From Fictibacillus fluitans (lineage in GTDB: Bacteria; Bacillota; Bacilli; Bacillales; Fictibacillaceae), in assembly GCF_030418125.1 (NCBI RefSeq), contig NZ_JAUHTR010000003.1, forward strand, positions 1-64,000: DNA of 64,000 bases, in the 5' to 3' direction. The stretch's first letter is position 1, and each line of letters opens with the position of its first letter. The translations under genes and the position numbers were made by a program. This document shows positions 24,927 to 33,823 of this stretch, one piece after another. The notes under the pieces are model-generated. The model was not told the DNA's origin. It saw nothing but the letters and a program-made list of their open reading frames with translations, and did not search any database.

Positions 24927-26027
24927 ATGTTTGAAAAAATATCGCAGCATGAACAAGTAGTATTTTGCAACGATCCGGCCAGCGGGTTAAAAGCAATCAT
25001 CGCCATACATAACACCACGCTTGGACCAGCGCTCGGGGGATGCAGAATGAGGCCGTATAAATCTACAGACGAAGCACTTGAGGACGTTCTCCGGCTTTCC
25101 CGCGGCATGACCTATAAATGTGCAGGCGCAGACGTTGATTTCGGCGGGGGGAAGTCAGTAATCATCGGCGATCCTACAACCGATAAATCTCCCGCATTGT
25201 TCCGGGCTTTTGGCCAGTTCGTAGATTCATTGAACGGAAGATTTTATACAGGTACAGATATGGGGACAACACCGTCTGATTTTGTGCATGCACTAAAGGA
25301 AACAGCATGTATTGTCGGAGTGCCGGATGAATACGGGGGAAGCGGCGATTCCTCTGTTCCGACAGCCCAGGGAGTCATTTATGGGTTAAGAGCCACATTA
25401 AAGACCCTTCTAGAAACCGAGGATCTGTCCGCAATGTCATACAGTATCCAGGGGCTTGGAAAGGTTGGCTTTAAAGTGGCTGAGCAGCTGATAGCGGCAG
25501 GGGCACGTGTTTATGTTACCGACATTAACCCCCAGGCCCAAAAAAGCCTTGTAGAGCGGGCTGAACTTCTGCCAGGCAGTGTAGAAGTAGTTGAGGGGAA
25601 CGAAATCTACGGTGTGGATGCCGACATTTTTGTTCCCTGTGCACTCGGAGGTGTCGTCAATGACGAGACGATTGACAGGCTGAAGGTTAAAGCAGTAGTA
25701 GGAAGTGCCAATAACCAGCTGCTGGAAGATAAACACGGAATCTATCTTCAGCAAAAAGGGATTCTTTATGGCCCAGATTATATCGTGAACGCAGGAGGAC
25801 TCATCCAGGTGGCCGACGAGCTTTACGGTCCGAATAAAGCCCGCGTGCTGAACCAGACAAAGGCCATCTATGATTCTCTTCTTGAAATCTATAAACAAAG
25901 CAGGGAGCAGGATCTTTCAACTATGGAAGCGGCCAACCGCTTTTGTGAAGACCGGATCAATCAACGAAGGAAGCGAAACAGTTTCTTTTCGCATCAACAG
26001 CGGCCAAAGTGGGCCGTCAGGCATTAA
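24927..26027 (+). CDS. pdh: Phenylalanine dehydrogenase (Glu/Leu/Phe/Val dehydrogenase family)
   Basis: A 366-residue NAD-dependent amino-acid dehydrogenase, converting L-phenylalanine to phenylpyruvate and ammonia. Catalytic lysines are Lys64 (GMTYKC) and Lys76 (DFGGGK); the Rossmann motif is [12 protein letters not shown]. It follows phenylalanine rather than leucine dehydrogenases at the family-distinguishing stretches [72 protein letters not shown] and the tail RNSFF..RPKW, as I recall the Lysinibacillus and Thermoactinomyces enzymes. ATG 24927 follows GGGGGGAG. It is 28 bp before an E1 alpha gene. Leucine dehydrogenase is the alternative, but fits less well. Confidence 0.9.
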   Translation: MFEKISQHEQVVFCNDPASGLKAIIAIHNTTLGPALGGCRMRPYKSTDEALEDVLRLSRGMTYKCAGADVDFGGGKSVIIGDPTTDKSPALFRAFGQFVDSLNGRFYTGTDMGTTPSDFVHALKETACIVGVPDEYGGSGDSSVPTAQGVIYGLRATLKTLLETEDLSAMSYSIQGLGKVGFKVAEQLIAAGARVYVTDINPQAQKSLVERAELLPGSVEVVEGNEIYGVDADIFVPCALGGVVNDETIDRLKVKAVVGSANNQLLEDKHGIYLQQKGILYGPDYIVNAGGLIQVADELYGPNKARVLNQTKAIYDSLLEIYKQSREQDLSTMEAANRFCEDRINQRRKRNSFFSHQQRPKWAVRH

Positions 26028-26055
26028 AAGATCCTAAACTTAAGGAGGAGTTAAT

Positions 26056-27117
26056 GTGGAGAAGCAATTTCCCAAAAAGCAAATTCTGAATGAAGATGGC
26101 GTAGTGGTGGATCATGCCTTTAAAAACAGGCTGGACGAGAGCCTGGTAAAAACACTTTATACGAAAATGTTCAGGGCCCGGATGTTCGACCGAAAAGGAG
26201 TCAACCTTCAGCGGCAGGGGCGCATCGGCACCTATGTCCCTTTTGAAGGCCAGGAAGCGGCACAGATCGGCAGTTCAATGGCGATGGAAGAAGGAGACTG
26301 GATGTTTCCGACGTATCGTGACCATGGAGCGACCTTAACGTTTGGCCATTCGTTAAAAAATGTGCTTTTGTACTGGAAGGGACGTCAGGAAGGCTGTATC
26401 CCTCCCGACGGGAAAAAGATTTTTCCTCCTGCTGTGCCCATCGCTTCCCAGCTGCTTCATGCGACAGGAGCGGCTTGGGCCGAAAAAATGAAAGGAACGG
26501 ACCGGGCCTCCATCGTTTATTTTGGAGATGGCGCCACTTCTGAAGGTGATTTTCACGAAGGGCTGAATTTCGCCAGTGTGTTCAACATTCCAGTGGTCTT
26601 TTTTAACCAGAATAACGGATTTGCCATCTCGGTTCCGATTGAAAAGCAAATGAAGTCCAAAACGATCGCCCAAAAAGCGGCCGGATATGATATCGAAGGC
26701 ATCAGGCTCGACGGAAACGATGTGTTTGCAGTGTACTTCCATACGAAAGCAGCAGTAGAGAAGGCTCGTGCGGGAGGCGGACCGACGCTGATCGAAGCCG
26801 TTACATGGAGATATGGAGCTCATACAACAGCAGATGATCCGTCCAAATACAGAGACCAGAATGAAAGTATAATCCGCCGTGAAACCACGGATCCACTGGC
26901 TCGTCTTGAAAAGTATATGCAGCAGGAAAACATCTGGGATTCATCATGGCAAAAACAGCTGGAACAAGACATCACTCTTGAAATTGAAGCAGCGGTACAT
27001 GAAATGGAGAACGAACAGCCGCCGCATGTGGGAGATATGTTTGACCACGTGTTTGCCGAAAATCCATGGCCGATTGAAGACCAAAAAGAAGCATATGCGC
27101 TTGTGAGGGGGGAATAG
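26056..27117 (+). CDS. 2-oxoacid dehydrogenase E1 component alpha subunit (putative phenylpyruvate dehydrogenase)
   Basis: A 353-residue thiamine-diphosphate-binding E1 alpha subunit. The ThDP/Mg2+ motif GDGATSEGDFHEGLNFASV...QNN is near residues 157-190, and TYRDHGATL and the phosphoryl-loop-like RYGAHTTADDPSKYR are present. It decarboxylates a 2-oxoacid together with E1 beta. GTG 26056 follows AAGGAGGAG. It resembles PdhA and branched-chain E1 alpha; placement directly after phenylalanine dehydrogenase suggests phenylpyruvate as substrate. Branched-chain 2-oxoacids remain possible. Confidence 0.88.
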   Translation: MEKQFPKKQILNEDGVVVDHAFKNRLDESLVKTLYTKMFRARMFDRKGVNLQRQGRIGTYVPFEGQEAAQIGSSMAMEEGDWMFPTYRDHGATLTFGHSLKNVLLYWKGRQEGCIPPDGKKIFPPAVPIASQLLHATGAAWAEKMKGTDRASIVYFGDGATSEGDFHEGLNFASVFNIPVVFFNQNNGFAISVPIEKQMKSKTIAQKAAGYDIEGIRLDGNDVFAVYFHTKAAVEKARAGGGPTLIEAVTWRYGAHTTADDPSKYRDQNESIIRRETTDPLARLEKYMQQENIWDSSWQKQLEQDITLEIEAAVHEMENEQPPHVGDMFDHVFAENPWPIEDQKEAYALVRGE

Positions 27118-27118
27118 C

Positions 27119-28117
27119 ATGGCTACAGCAGCAGTTGGCACAAAGAAACTGACGCTTGTTCAGGCAGTTACCGACGGACTGAGAACCATGATGAGAGAGA
27201 GTGAAAATGTGATTGTTCTCGGTGAAGATGTCGGACGGAATGGAGGAGTATTCCGTGCAACCGACGGATTAATGGAGGAATTTGGCGAAAAGAGAATTAT
27301 CGATACGCCGCTTGCAGAGTCGGGCATTATCGGCACCTCCATCGGCCTTGCCATGAACGGATTCCGGCCGGTTGCCGAAATGCAGTTTCTTGGATTCATC
27401 TATCCGGCATTTAACCAGATCATGACACATGCCTCGAGAATACGTTCGAGAACCCTTGGGTCATTTACCGTTCCCATGGTTATTCGTGCTCCGTTTGGTG
27501 CGGGTGTCCGTGCGCCTGAAATCCATTCGGATTCGGTTGAAGCTCTGTTTACGCAAATGCCCGGCATCAAGGTTGTGGTGCCGTCCAATCCTTATGACGC
27601 GAAGGGACTTCTCATTGCGAGCATCGAAGACCCCGACCCCGTTCTGTTTCTGGAGCCGATGAGATGCTACAGAAGTTCAAAGATGGACGTCCCCGAAAGT
27701 AAATATACCGTTGAAATCGGAAAGGGCCGTGTAATGAAGGAAGGGAATCAGGTAACCATTTTGACGTATGGTGCCATGGTGGACGCTTCTTTACAAGCGG
27801 CAAATGAAGCAGAAAGCAATGGGGTCAGTGTGGAGGTCATTGATTTACGGACCCTGTATCCGCTGGATAAAGAGTTGATTGCGGCGAGTGTGCAGAAGAC
27901 GGGGAGAACGGTCATCGTACATGAAGCACCATCCACCGGCGGTCTCGGAGACACCCTCATTTCACTTATCAATGACACGTCATTCTTATACATGAAGGCA
28001 CCCATTGAGAAAGTTACCGGATTTGACACACCTGTACCGATGTTTGCGCTGGAAGATCATTACCTTCCCAATGCAGCAAGAATTTCAACTGCGATTCATA
28101 AAGTGATCAACTTTTAG
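27119..28117 (+). CDS. 2-oxoacid dehydrogenase E1 component beta subunit
   Basis: A 332-residue transketolase-like E1 beta subunit. Typical sequence includes VIVLGEDVGRNGGVFRATDGL, DTPLAESGIIGTSIGLAMNG, APFGAGVRAPEIHSDSVEALF and VIDLRTLYPLD. It starts 1 bp after the E1 alpha stop and is followed by E2 after 12 bp, so the subunits are translated together. It completes the ThDP site and contacts the E2 core. Confidence 0.9.
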   Translation: MATAAVGTKKLTLVQAVTDGLRTMMRESENVIVLGEDVGRNGGVFRATDGLMEEFGEKRIIDTPLAESGIIGTSIGLAMNGFRPVAEMQFLGFIYPAFNQIMTHASRIRSRTLGSFTVPMVIRAPFGAGVRAPEIHSDSVEALFTQMPGIKVVVPSNPYDAKGLLIASIEDPDPVLFLEPMRCYRSSKMDVPESKYTVEIGKGRVMKEGNQVTILTYGAMVDASLQAANEAESNGVSVEVIDLRTLYPLDKELIAASVQKTGRTVIVHEAPSTGGLGDTLISLINDTSFLYMKAPIEKVTGFDTPVPMFALEDHYLPNAARISTAIHKVINF

Positions 28118-28129
28118 GAGGGCTTGTTT

Positions 28130-29410
28130 ATGGTGGAAGTTAAGCTGCACGATATTGGAGAAGGCATGCACGAAGGCGAAATCCTGCACTTCTTTGTCAA
28201 AACAGGGGATGTGGTTGCCATTGACCAGCCTCTTGTGGAAGTCCAGACTGACAAGGTAACCGCAGAGCTTCCTTCCCCTGTTGCAGGAAAAGTAACGAAA
28301 ATTCTTGTGAAAGAAGGAGAAACCGTTACGGTAGGAACCGTTCTGCTCTGTCTTGAAAGTGAAGGAGCTGCTGCAGCTGTTTCTAAAACACCTGAATTGC
28401 AGAAACCTCTAATTGAAACAGGAATGAAAAGCAGCCCGTCCAATCCACGGGCGTCTATAGCGATGCTCACCAAGCGGGTGCTCGCAGCTCCGTATACCCG
28501 GAAAGTGGCAAGGGAGCACGGCGTGGACATTGAGCAGATTACTGGAACTGGACCTGCCGGGCGCATCACTGAGGAAGATGTTCTCCGTTTTGTCCATGGA
28601 AACGAAGTCTCCATGAAGGAAGAACAGCCTGTTGCCCCAAGGCTGGCTGACCCGGTCGCTCAAAATCCAGTCGGCCCTGTTGCAAAAGAAGTGACTGCAG
28701 GTGACATGGAAGAAATCCCTTTCAGGGGACGAAGAAAGCAAATCGCGAAAAAGATGACACAATCCTTGTTTACCATACCGCACGTGACCCATTTTGAAGA
28801 AGTGGATATGACGAACGTATTGGAGCTGAAAAAACAGCTTAAATTGCTGGATCCAGAAAGCAGCAAGGGCTTTTCGGTTTCCGTTGCTTCCTTTTTTATT
28901 AAAGCAATCCAGCTGGCTCTTGTTGATTTTCCTATCTTCAACAGCAAATTGGATGAGGAAAAGGAAGTCATCCGGCTTGAAAAGCAGGTGAACATCGGAA
29001 TTGCGACGGATTCAGACGACGGACTGATTGTTCCTGTCATTAAAAATGTCGAACGCCGCTCCATTAAAGACATTAACCGTGACATGAAAGAGAAAATCAC
29101 AAAGGCGAAGGAAAGTGCGCTTACGAGGGAAGACCTTACAGGCGGGACATTTACCATTTCCAACGTAGGTCCGCTCGGCAGCATGGGGGCAACGCCAATT
29201 ATTAACGCTCCTGAAGTAGCATTAATGGCTTTTCATAAAACAAAGAAAATGCCGGTGGTTATCCAGGATGAAATTCAAATCCGTTCGGTAATGAACGTGT
29301 CCATGTCCTTTGATCATCGTGTGGCAGACGGCGCAACAGCAGTGCAATTTACAAACCGGTTCAAGGAACTTATTGAAAATCCTTCGGTAATGGTATTGGA
29401 GCTGATCTAA
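28130..29410 (+). CDS. 2-oxoacid dehydrogenase E2 component (lipoyl acyltransferase)
   Basis: A 426-residue E2 core protein. In order: one lipoyl domain (residues 1-76, lipoyl Lys42 in VQTDKVTAE), a linker, a peripheral-subunit-binding domain (near 120-155, YTRKVAREHGVDIEQITGTG), a second linker, and the catalytic domain ending in SFDHRVADG with His396. It transfers the acyl group from lipoate to CoA, which would yield phenylacetyl-CoA. ATG 28130 follows AGGAGGG. Lipoylation by LplJ (6798-7787) is a natural link. Confidence 0.9.
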   Translation: MVEVKLHDIGEGMHEGEILHFFVKTGDVVAIDQPLVEVQTDKVTAELPSPVAGKVTKILVKEGETVTVGTVLLCLESEGAAAAVSKTPELQKPLIETGMKSSPSNPRASIAMLTKRVLAAPYTRKVAREHGVDIEQITGTGPAGRITEEDVLRFVHGNEVSMKEEQPVAPRLADPVAQNPVGPVAKEVTAGDMEEIPFRGRRKQIAKKMTQSLFTIPHVTHFEEVDMTNVLELKKQLKLLDPESSKGFSVSVASFFIKAIQLALVDFPIFNSKLDEEKEVIRLEKQVNIGIATDSDDGLIVPVIKNVERRSIKDINRDMKEKITKAKESALTREDLTGGTFTISNVGPLGSMGATPIINAPEVALMAFHKTKKMPVVIQDEIQIRSVMNVSMSFDHRVADGATAVQFTNRFKELIENPSVMVLELI

Positions 29411-29411
29411 G

Positions 29412-30845
29412 ATGGTTGTAGGTGAATTTGTTCAAAAAAGGCAGCTGATCATCGTGGGCGGCGGGCCCGGTGGCTACAATGCCGCCATTCGTGCCGCACA
29501 GCTCGGGCAGGAAGTGACCTTGATTGAAAAAGAAGAGCTTGGCGGCGTTTGCCTCAATACAGGATGCATTCCTTCCAAGACCCTGACTCATGCGGCATCA
29601 CAATATTCCTCCATGCCGCACCTTAAGGAACTGGGAATTCATACAGAGGCGGTACGGTTTGAATGGCCGGCATTTATCGAGTATCAAAAAAGGACCGTCT
29701 CGGGCCTGCAAAAAGGAGTGGAAGCTCTTTTTAAAGCAAACAAAATTGAAATTATCAAAGGAACCGCCACGTTTATGTCAGAAAACCGGATCGGAGTAGA
29801 TTCGGGCCATCATTATGAAATGTATCAATATGAAAATGCCATTGTGGCAACAGGTGCAAGGCCGGTGATGCCACAGGGTATCAGCCGGACTGAAGGGAAA
29901 ATCATATACGCTGAGGAATTGAGAAACCTAAAACAGGTCCCGGGACATGTAGTGGTATGCGGCTCAGATTATATCGCCATAGAGACAGCCATGGCTTTCC
30001 GCAATTTAGGGGCAGATGTGTCCCTGATCTGCAGGGATGATACGTTTGGACTTGATGAATCCATTGCCCGTGAGCTTAACCGGGTATACAAGAAAGCGAA
30101 AATCAAACTGTTTAAAAAGGCCGAGCTGGTTGAAGCTTCGGCAGGCGGGGAAACGGTCACCATCACGCTTCAAAGTGAAAAGGAAAAAGTAACACTGGAT
30201 GCCGATGTTCTGGTTCTGACTGAACGTTATCAGCCGAACACAAATGAATTGGGCCTTGAATTTATAAAAGTAACTATGGATGATGAGGGATATATCGCAG
30301 TTAATGAATATGGGGAAACCAGTGTGCCCGGAATTTTTGCTGCGGGGGATTGTACCATCGGAATGAGGCTTGCCAGCAAGGCAATCAAGCAGGGGAAAGT
30401 CGCTGCTGAGCGTATTGCAGGGATTGCCTCTGCGTACAGCCTGGCCGTTGTTCCTCAAGTTATTCACAGCACACCGCCTATTGCAGCCGTCGGTTTGACC
30501 GAAAAGGAAGCGAGAGAGCAGGGATATGAAGTTAAAACGGGTCAGTTTGCCATGGGCGGCAACGGATTTGCCAGCCTGAGCGGACAGAAGGAAGGTCTGG
30601 CAAAAATGATTATGGACGCCAAGACAGACTTGCTGCTGGGAGTCCATATGATGGGGGCGGGAGCTGCGGAAATGATCAGCACAGGTACGCTGGCACTTGA
30701 AATGGCGGCCAGAGAAGAAGATCTTTCGTATCCGGTTTATGCTCATCCATCACTAAGTGAAACATGGCTTGAGGCGGTGGAACAGGCAACAGGAAAAGCC
30801 ATTCATTTACCTCCTGAACGCAAAAAAGAAACTGCAACATCATAA
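29412..30845 (+). CDS. lpdA: Dihydrolipoamide dehydrogenase (E3)
   Basis: A 477-residue FAD disulfide oxidoreductase that reoxidises the lipoyl groups of the adjacent E2 with NAD+. It has the FAD motif VGGGPGGYNAAIRAA, redox pair Cys47-Cys52 in GGVCLNTGCIPSK, the second FAD motif IFAAGDC and the C-terminal dimer-interface motif YPVYAHPSLSETW with catalytic His. The second Rossmann motif reads VCGSDYIAIETA where GxGxxG is usual (Ser and Asp replace the middle residues), a mild oddity in the NAD site. It starts one base after the E2 stop. Confidence 0.9.
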   Translation: MVVGEFVQKRQLIIVGGGPGGYNAAIRAAQLGQEVTLIEKEELGGVCLNTGCIPSKTLTHAASQYSSMPHLKELGIHTEAVRFEWPAFIEYQKRTVSGLQKGVEALFKANKIEIIKGTATFMSENRIGVDSGHHYEMYQYENAIVATGARPVMPQGISRTEGKIIYAEELRNLKQVPGHVVVCGSDYIAIETAMAFRNLGADVSLICRDDTFGLDESIARELNRVYKKAKIKLFKKAELVEASAGGETVTITLQSEKEKVTLDADVLVLTERYQPNTNELGLEFIKVTMDDEGYIAVNEYGETSVPGIFAAGDCTIGMRLASKAIKQGKVAAERIAGIASAYSLAVVPQVIHSTPPIAAVGLTEKEAREQGYEVKTGQFAMGGNGFASLSGQKEGLAKMIMDAKTDLLLGVHMMGAGAAEMISTGTLALEMAAREEDLSYPVYAHPSLSETWLEAVEQATGKAIHLPPERKKETATS

Positions 30846-30853
30846 AGCTTTGG

Positions 30854-30904
30854 AACTGCACCTGGAATTTTAGCTCTGCTAAAATCTCCGGGTGCAGTTT
30901 TTTT
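30854..30904 (+). terminator. Terminator of the phenylalanine/2-oxoacid dehydrogenase operon
   Basis: AACTGCACC (30854-30862) pairs with GGTGCAGTT (30891-30899), and inner arms GGAATTTTAG/CTAAAATCTCC extend the hairpin. A T-run follows. Confidence 0.88.
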
Positions 30905-30924
30905 ATTCTTACTGCGCATAGCTG

Positions 30925-31485
30925 TTACGCGCGGGGGTACGGATAATGAATCATCATGATCAATCTGGCAGGGGTATCTCCAAGATTTTGATAACAGTGC
31001 GCAAAGTTGGCGGCAAACCGCAAATTTTCACCAGCTGATAAGCTGTAAGTCATTTCATGAACCGTTAGCGAGAAGCTGCCTTCTTCGACTAACAGATATT
31101 CTTCCACGCCATCGGGGTGGGCTTCAGAGGCATAATCACAGCCGGGAAGAAGCTCCAGTGAGTAAATCTCAAACGATTTCCCCGGTTTGACCGGAAACAG
31201 CGGCCGGACCAGAAAGGTGCCGCTGGTATCGGCAATCGGATCCACCTCACTCGTGATAACTTTTTTTATGGAAGGCTGGTCTTCTTCGACAAAGGAGCTG
31301 AATGACACTCCAAATCCATTTGCAATTTTCCACAGCGTGCTCACCGTCGGGTTGGATTCTCCACGCTCGATCTGGCTGAGCATCGGTTTGGAGACCCCGG
31401 TTGCCTGGGCGGCCTGGTCCAGGCTCCAGCTCCGATGGCTTCGCATGGCTTTTAATCTTTTGCCTATGATTTCAGTTAAATTCAT
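30925..31485 (-). CDS. XRE-family regulator with cupin domain, divergent from azlCD
   Basis: A 186-residue regulator. An N-terminal helix-turn-helix (residues 6-60, IIGKRLKAMRSHRSWSLDQAA, then SKPMLSQIERGESNPTVSTLWKIA) is followed by a C-terminal cupin (SEAHPDGVEEYLLVEEGS near 125). The ATG at 31485 is set by AAGGAGT upstream on the minus strand. Divergent promoters overlap those of azlC, so it probably controls the exporter in response to a small molecule bound in the cupin. Ligand unknown. Confidence 0.88.
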   Translation of the reverse strand: MNLTEIIGKRLKAMRSHRSWSLDQAAQATGVSKPMLSQIERGESNPTVSTLWKIANGFGVSFSSFVEEDQPSIKKVITSEVDPIADTSGTFLVRPLFPVKPGKSFEIYSLELLPGCDYASEAHPDGVEEYLLVEEGSFSLTVHEMTYSLSAGENLRFAANFAHCYQNLGDTPARLIMMIHYPYPRA

Positions 31486-31508
31486 ATGAAAAATTACTCC
31501 TTGTGTAA

Positions 31509-31560
31509 TTGTTTTCCATAACATACAATATGTATAATATAACATACTTTTCTGAACAAT
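31509..31560. promoter_or_regulatory. Overlapping divergent promoters of the XRE-cupin regulator and azlC
   Basis: Plus strand: TTGTTT (31509-31514), 18-nt spacer, TATAAT (31533-31538). Minus strand: TTGTTC (31560-31555), 17-nt spacer, TATACA (31537-31532). The two -10 boxes overlap, and short ACATA/TATGT inverted repeats surround them, so the promoters should compete and share an operator. Confidence 0.6.
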
Positions 31561-31584
31561 GTGAATAAAGGAGTGTTCTACATC

Positions 31585-32304
31585 ATGATCCCGATTCCCG
31601 CTATTTCTGCTGCAAATCATGATTTCAAAAGGGGAATTCAAGCAGGGCTCTCCATTGCCATCGGCTATTTGCCCATTGCCTTTACATACGGTCTTCTCGC
31701 AAAAGCGGGCGGATTGTCATTGCTCGAAACGGTTGGCATGAGTGTGATTGTGTTTGCGGGGGCTTCCCAGTATATTGCTCTTTCCATGATTGCAGCGGGT
31801 ACAGGTGCATTTGAAATTATTATTACTGCTTTTATTATGAACATCCGCCACTTGCTGATGAGTGCTTCACTAAACGAAAAAATGGCAGAGGACGCAAAAT
31901 GGATCAAAGCCATATATGGTTTCCTCATTACAGATGAGACCTTTTCTGTAGCCGCGACCAGAAGCGAAAAGAAGCTCACCTCTTCCTTTATGCTTGGCCT
32001 CGGTGTAACGGCCTACGGAAGCTGGGTGATCAATTCGGGCATCGGATACTTAATCGGTGCGGGATTGCCGGAAACCGTTCAGGCCGGAATGGCGGTTGCG
32101 CTGTATGCCATGTTTATCGCCCTGCTTGTTCCATCTGCAAAAAAATCCGGCAAGGTGATTTTCCTTGCGGGAACAGCTGCTCTCTTGAATTCGCTGTTTT
32201 CAATGTATGAGCCGCTGTCAGGAGGATGGGGCATTATTTTATCGACCATTATTTCAGCAGCTGGCATTGAATTTCTGATGAAGGAGGAAGCCGATGGAAA
32301 CTAA
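31585..32304 (+). CDS. azlC: AzlC-family branched-chain amino-acid export protein
   Basis: A 239-residue membrane protein of the AzlC (LIV-E large subunit) family with about six or more hydrophobic segments and the family stretch AGASQYIALSMIAAG followed by NIRHLLMSASL. ATG 31585 lies after AAGGAGTGTTCTACATC. It overlaps azlD by 11 nt, as in B. subtilis. It exports branched-chain or related amino acids; here aromatic amino acids are conceivable because of the neighbouring block. Confidence 0.9.
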   Translation: MIPIPAISAANHDFKRGIQAGLSIAIGYLPIAFTYGLLAKAGGLSLLETVGMSVIVFAGASQYIALSMIAAGTGAFEIIITAFIMNIRHLLMSASLNEKMAEDAKWIKAIYGFLITDETFSVAATRSEKKLTSSFMLGLGVTAYGSWVINSGIGYLIGAGLPETVQAGMAVALYAMFIALLVPSAKKSGKVIFLAGTAALLNSLFSMYEPLSGGWGIILSTIISAAGIEFLMKEEADGN

Positions 32305-32605
32305 TTTACTCTGGATGATCGCGGGGATGGGGGTGGTAACCTACCTTCCGCGCGTGCTTCCGCTTATTATACTGGATACCAGCATCATCCCACGTAAATT
32401 GCAAAGTATCCTGAAGAATGTTCCTTTCGCCATTCTTGGAGCACTGATTTTTCCGGGAATTCTTCATATTAATGATGCAAGCATATGGTATGGTATTGCA
32501 GGAGCGGGTGTGGCTGTATTTTCTTCCTTGTTGAACTGGAACATCATTCTAGTGGTTCTGAGCTCAGTGGCAGCCGTGAGTCTTTTCTCTTTTTGGGGAT
32601 TATAA
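32294..32605 (+). CDS. azlD: AzlD-family small subunit of amino-acid exporter
   Basis: A 103-residue membrane protein with about four hydrophobic segments (for example MGVVTYLPRVLPLIIL and VPFAILGALIFPGIL), the usual size of AzlD. It is translationally coupled to azlC by overlap. Confidence 0.9.
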   Translation: METNLLWMIAGMGVVTYLPRVLPLIILDTSIIPRKLQSILKNVPFAILGALIFPGILHINDASIWYGIAGAGVAVFSSLLNWNIILVVLSSVAAVSLFSFWGL

Positions 32606-32686
32606 CATAAATTTCCATAAGGATAAGGTTTTCTTTCCTGGCTCACTATGTTAGTATGAGTACCCAAACGATAGGAGGGGATTTAA

Positions 32687-32821
32687 ATGTATTTGCATAT
32701 CATTCGCTTTGCATTAATCGGTTTGTTTTCAATGACGGCGGTTTCCCTCATGTTGTTTCAGTCTCTGGAAGTTTTTCATGCTTTTTTGGACATTTTTACA
32801 GGTTTTTTCCATAGAGATTAA
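32687..32821 (+). CDS. Small membrane protein, 44 residues, unknown
   Basis: ATG 32687 lies 6 nt after a strong TAGGAGGGG and the frame ends at TAA 32821, just before a terminator. The product begins MYLHIIRFALIGLFSMTAVS and has one or two hydrophobic helices, ending in FFHRD. It matches no family that I recognise. A strong ribosome site, a suitable length for a small membrane peptide and its own terminator support it as a real gene. The rest of the 32606-32905 gap shows nothing else. Confidence 0.65.
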   Translation: MYLHIIRFALIGLFSMTAVSLMLFQSLEVFHAFLDIFTGFFHRD

Positions 32822-32826
32822 AGGGT

Positions 32827-32853
32827 AAAGAGCTATACTTAGCTCTTTTTTTT
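32827..32853 (+). terminator. Terminator after the 44-residue gene
   Basis: AAAGAGCTA (32827-32835) pairs with TAGCTCTTT (32840-32848), followed by T to 32853. Confidence 0.85.
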
Positions 32854-32905
32854 ATGAAAAAGGGTAAACTGAAAAAGGAATGACGGAGATAAAGGATGAT
32901 ATTGG

Positions 32906-33781
32906 ATGAAACTTATAGCAATAGATATGGATGGAACACTTGTCAGCAAACAGCTGAAGGTTACCAAAGCAAATAAGGAAGCCATTCAACGAGCCCGTGA
33001 AAAAGGGCATGTTGTCGTTATTGCGACTGGAAGATCCTTTGATGAAGCACGCTACACACTGGGAGAAGCGGATCTGCATCTTCCGCTGATTTGCGTGAAC
33101 GGGGCAGAAATTCGAAACGAAAAATGGGAAAAAGTGACCAGCATCCCTATTCCATTCAAGCAATATTTTAATGTGGAAAAGGCACTGCGTGCGAATAATA
33201 TTTACTATGAAGTCTATACAAGTGAAGGAACCTATACCGATAACCGGGAGAAGGCCTTCAAAGTGATGAAGGATATCGTGCTCACTTCCAATCCTGATGC
33301 GACAGAAGATGATGTTCATAAAGCGGCTCTGCGCCGTTTTAAGCTGGGAACGGTCAAGTATATTAAGGATTACGATCTCTTGATGGAAAAGGAAGGCCTT
33401 GAAATCTATAAAATTCTTGCCTTTTCGAGCGAACCGGACAAGGTGGCCAATTCGGTGGAAAGATTGAAACAGATCGATCATCTCGCCGTCAGTTCTTCCG
33501 CCAACAACAACCTTGAAATCACGAATGCGGACGCACAAAAAGGAGCTGCACTGGAAAAATTCGCGAAACTGCAGAACATCAGTCTTGAAGACACGATGGC
33601 CATTGGCGACAATTACAATGATGTTTCCATGCTTGAGAAAGTGGGCATCAGTGTTGCCATGGGAAATGCCTATGATGAAATCAAGAGCATCGCCAAATTC
33701 GTGACCAAGACGAATGACGAAAGCGGAGTCGCCTATGCGATTGAAAATTATTTGGAAGAACGCAAAACAAGCCTGGCTTAA
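32906..33781 (+). CDS. Cof-type HAD-IIB phosphatase
   Basis: A 291-residue haloacid-dehalogenase-family phosphatase. Motif I is IDMDGTLVSK at residues 6-13, motif II ATGRSF near 44, motif III a Lys before motif IV, and motif IV AIGDNYNDVSML near 232. The C2B cap lies between motifs II and III. Such enzymes dephosphorylate small metabolites such as sugar phosphates, FMN or PLP. The specific substrate cannot be read. Monocistronic, with its terminator overlapping the stop. Confidence 0.87.
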   Translation: MKLIAIDMDGTLVSKQLKVTKANKEAIQRAREKGHVVVIATGRSFDEARYTLGEADLHLPLICVNGAEIRNEKWEKVTSIPIPFKQYFNVEKALRANNIYYEVYTSEGTYTDNREKAFKVMKDIVLTSNPDATEDDVHKAALRRFKLGTVKYIKDYDLLMEKEGLEIYKILAFSSEPDKVANSVERLKQIDHLAVSSSANNNLEITNADAQKGAALEKFAKLQNISLEDTMAIGDNYNDVSMLEKVGISVAMGNAYDEIKSIAKFVTKTNDESGVAYAIENYLEERKTSLA

Positions 33782-33797
33782 GAAGCCGGGCTTTTTT
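33770..33797 (+). terminator. Terminator overlapping the end of the Cof-type HAD gene
   Basis: A 10-bp stem (33770-33779 with 33783-33792, one GU pair) with a 3-nt loop containing the end of the stop codon, followed by T to 33797. Confidence 0.85.
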
Positions 33798-33823
33798 ATG
33801 CTGTTATCTAAATGTTACACATA

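Noticed and set aside
24927-26027. Leucine dehydrogenase of a branched-chain (bkd) operon.
   Set aside because: Family-distinguishing stretches and the C-terminal tail follow phenylalanine dehydrogenases, and ptb, buk and bkdR, usual in bkd operons, are absent.
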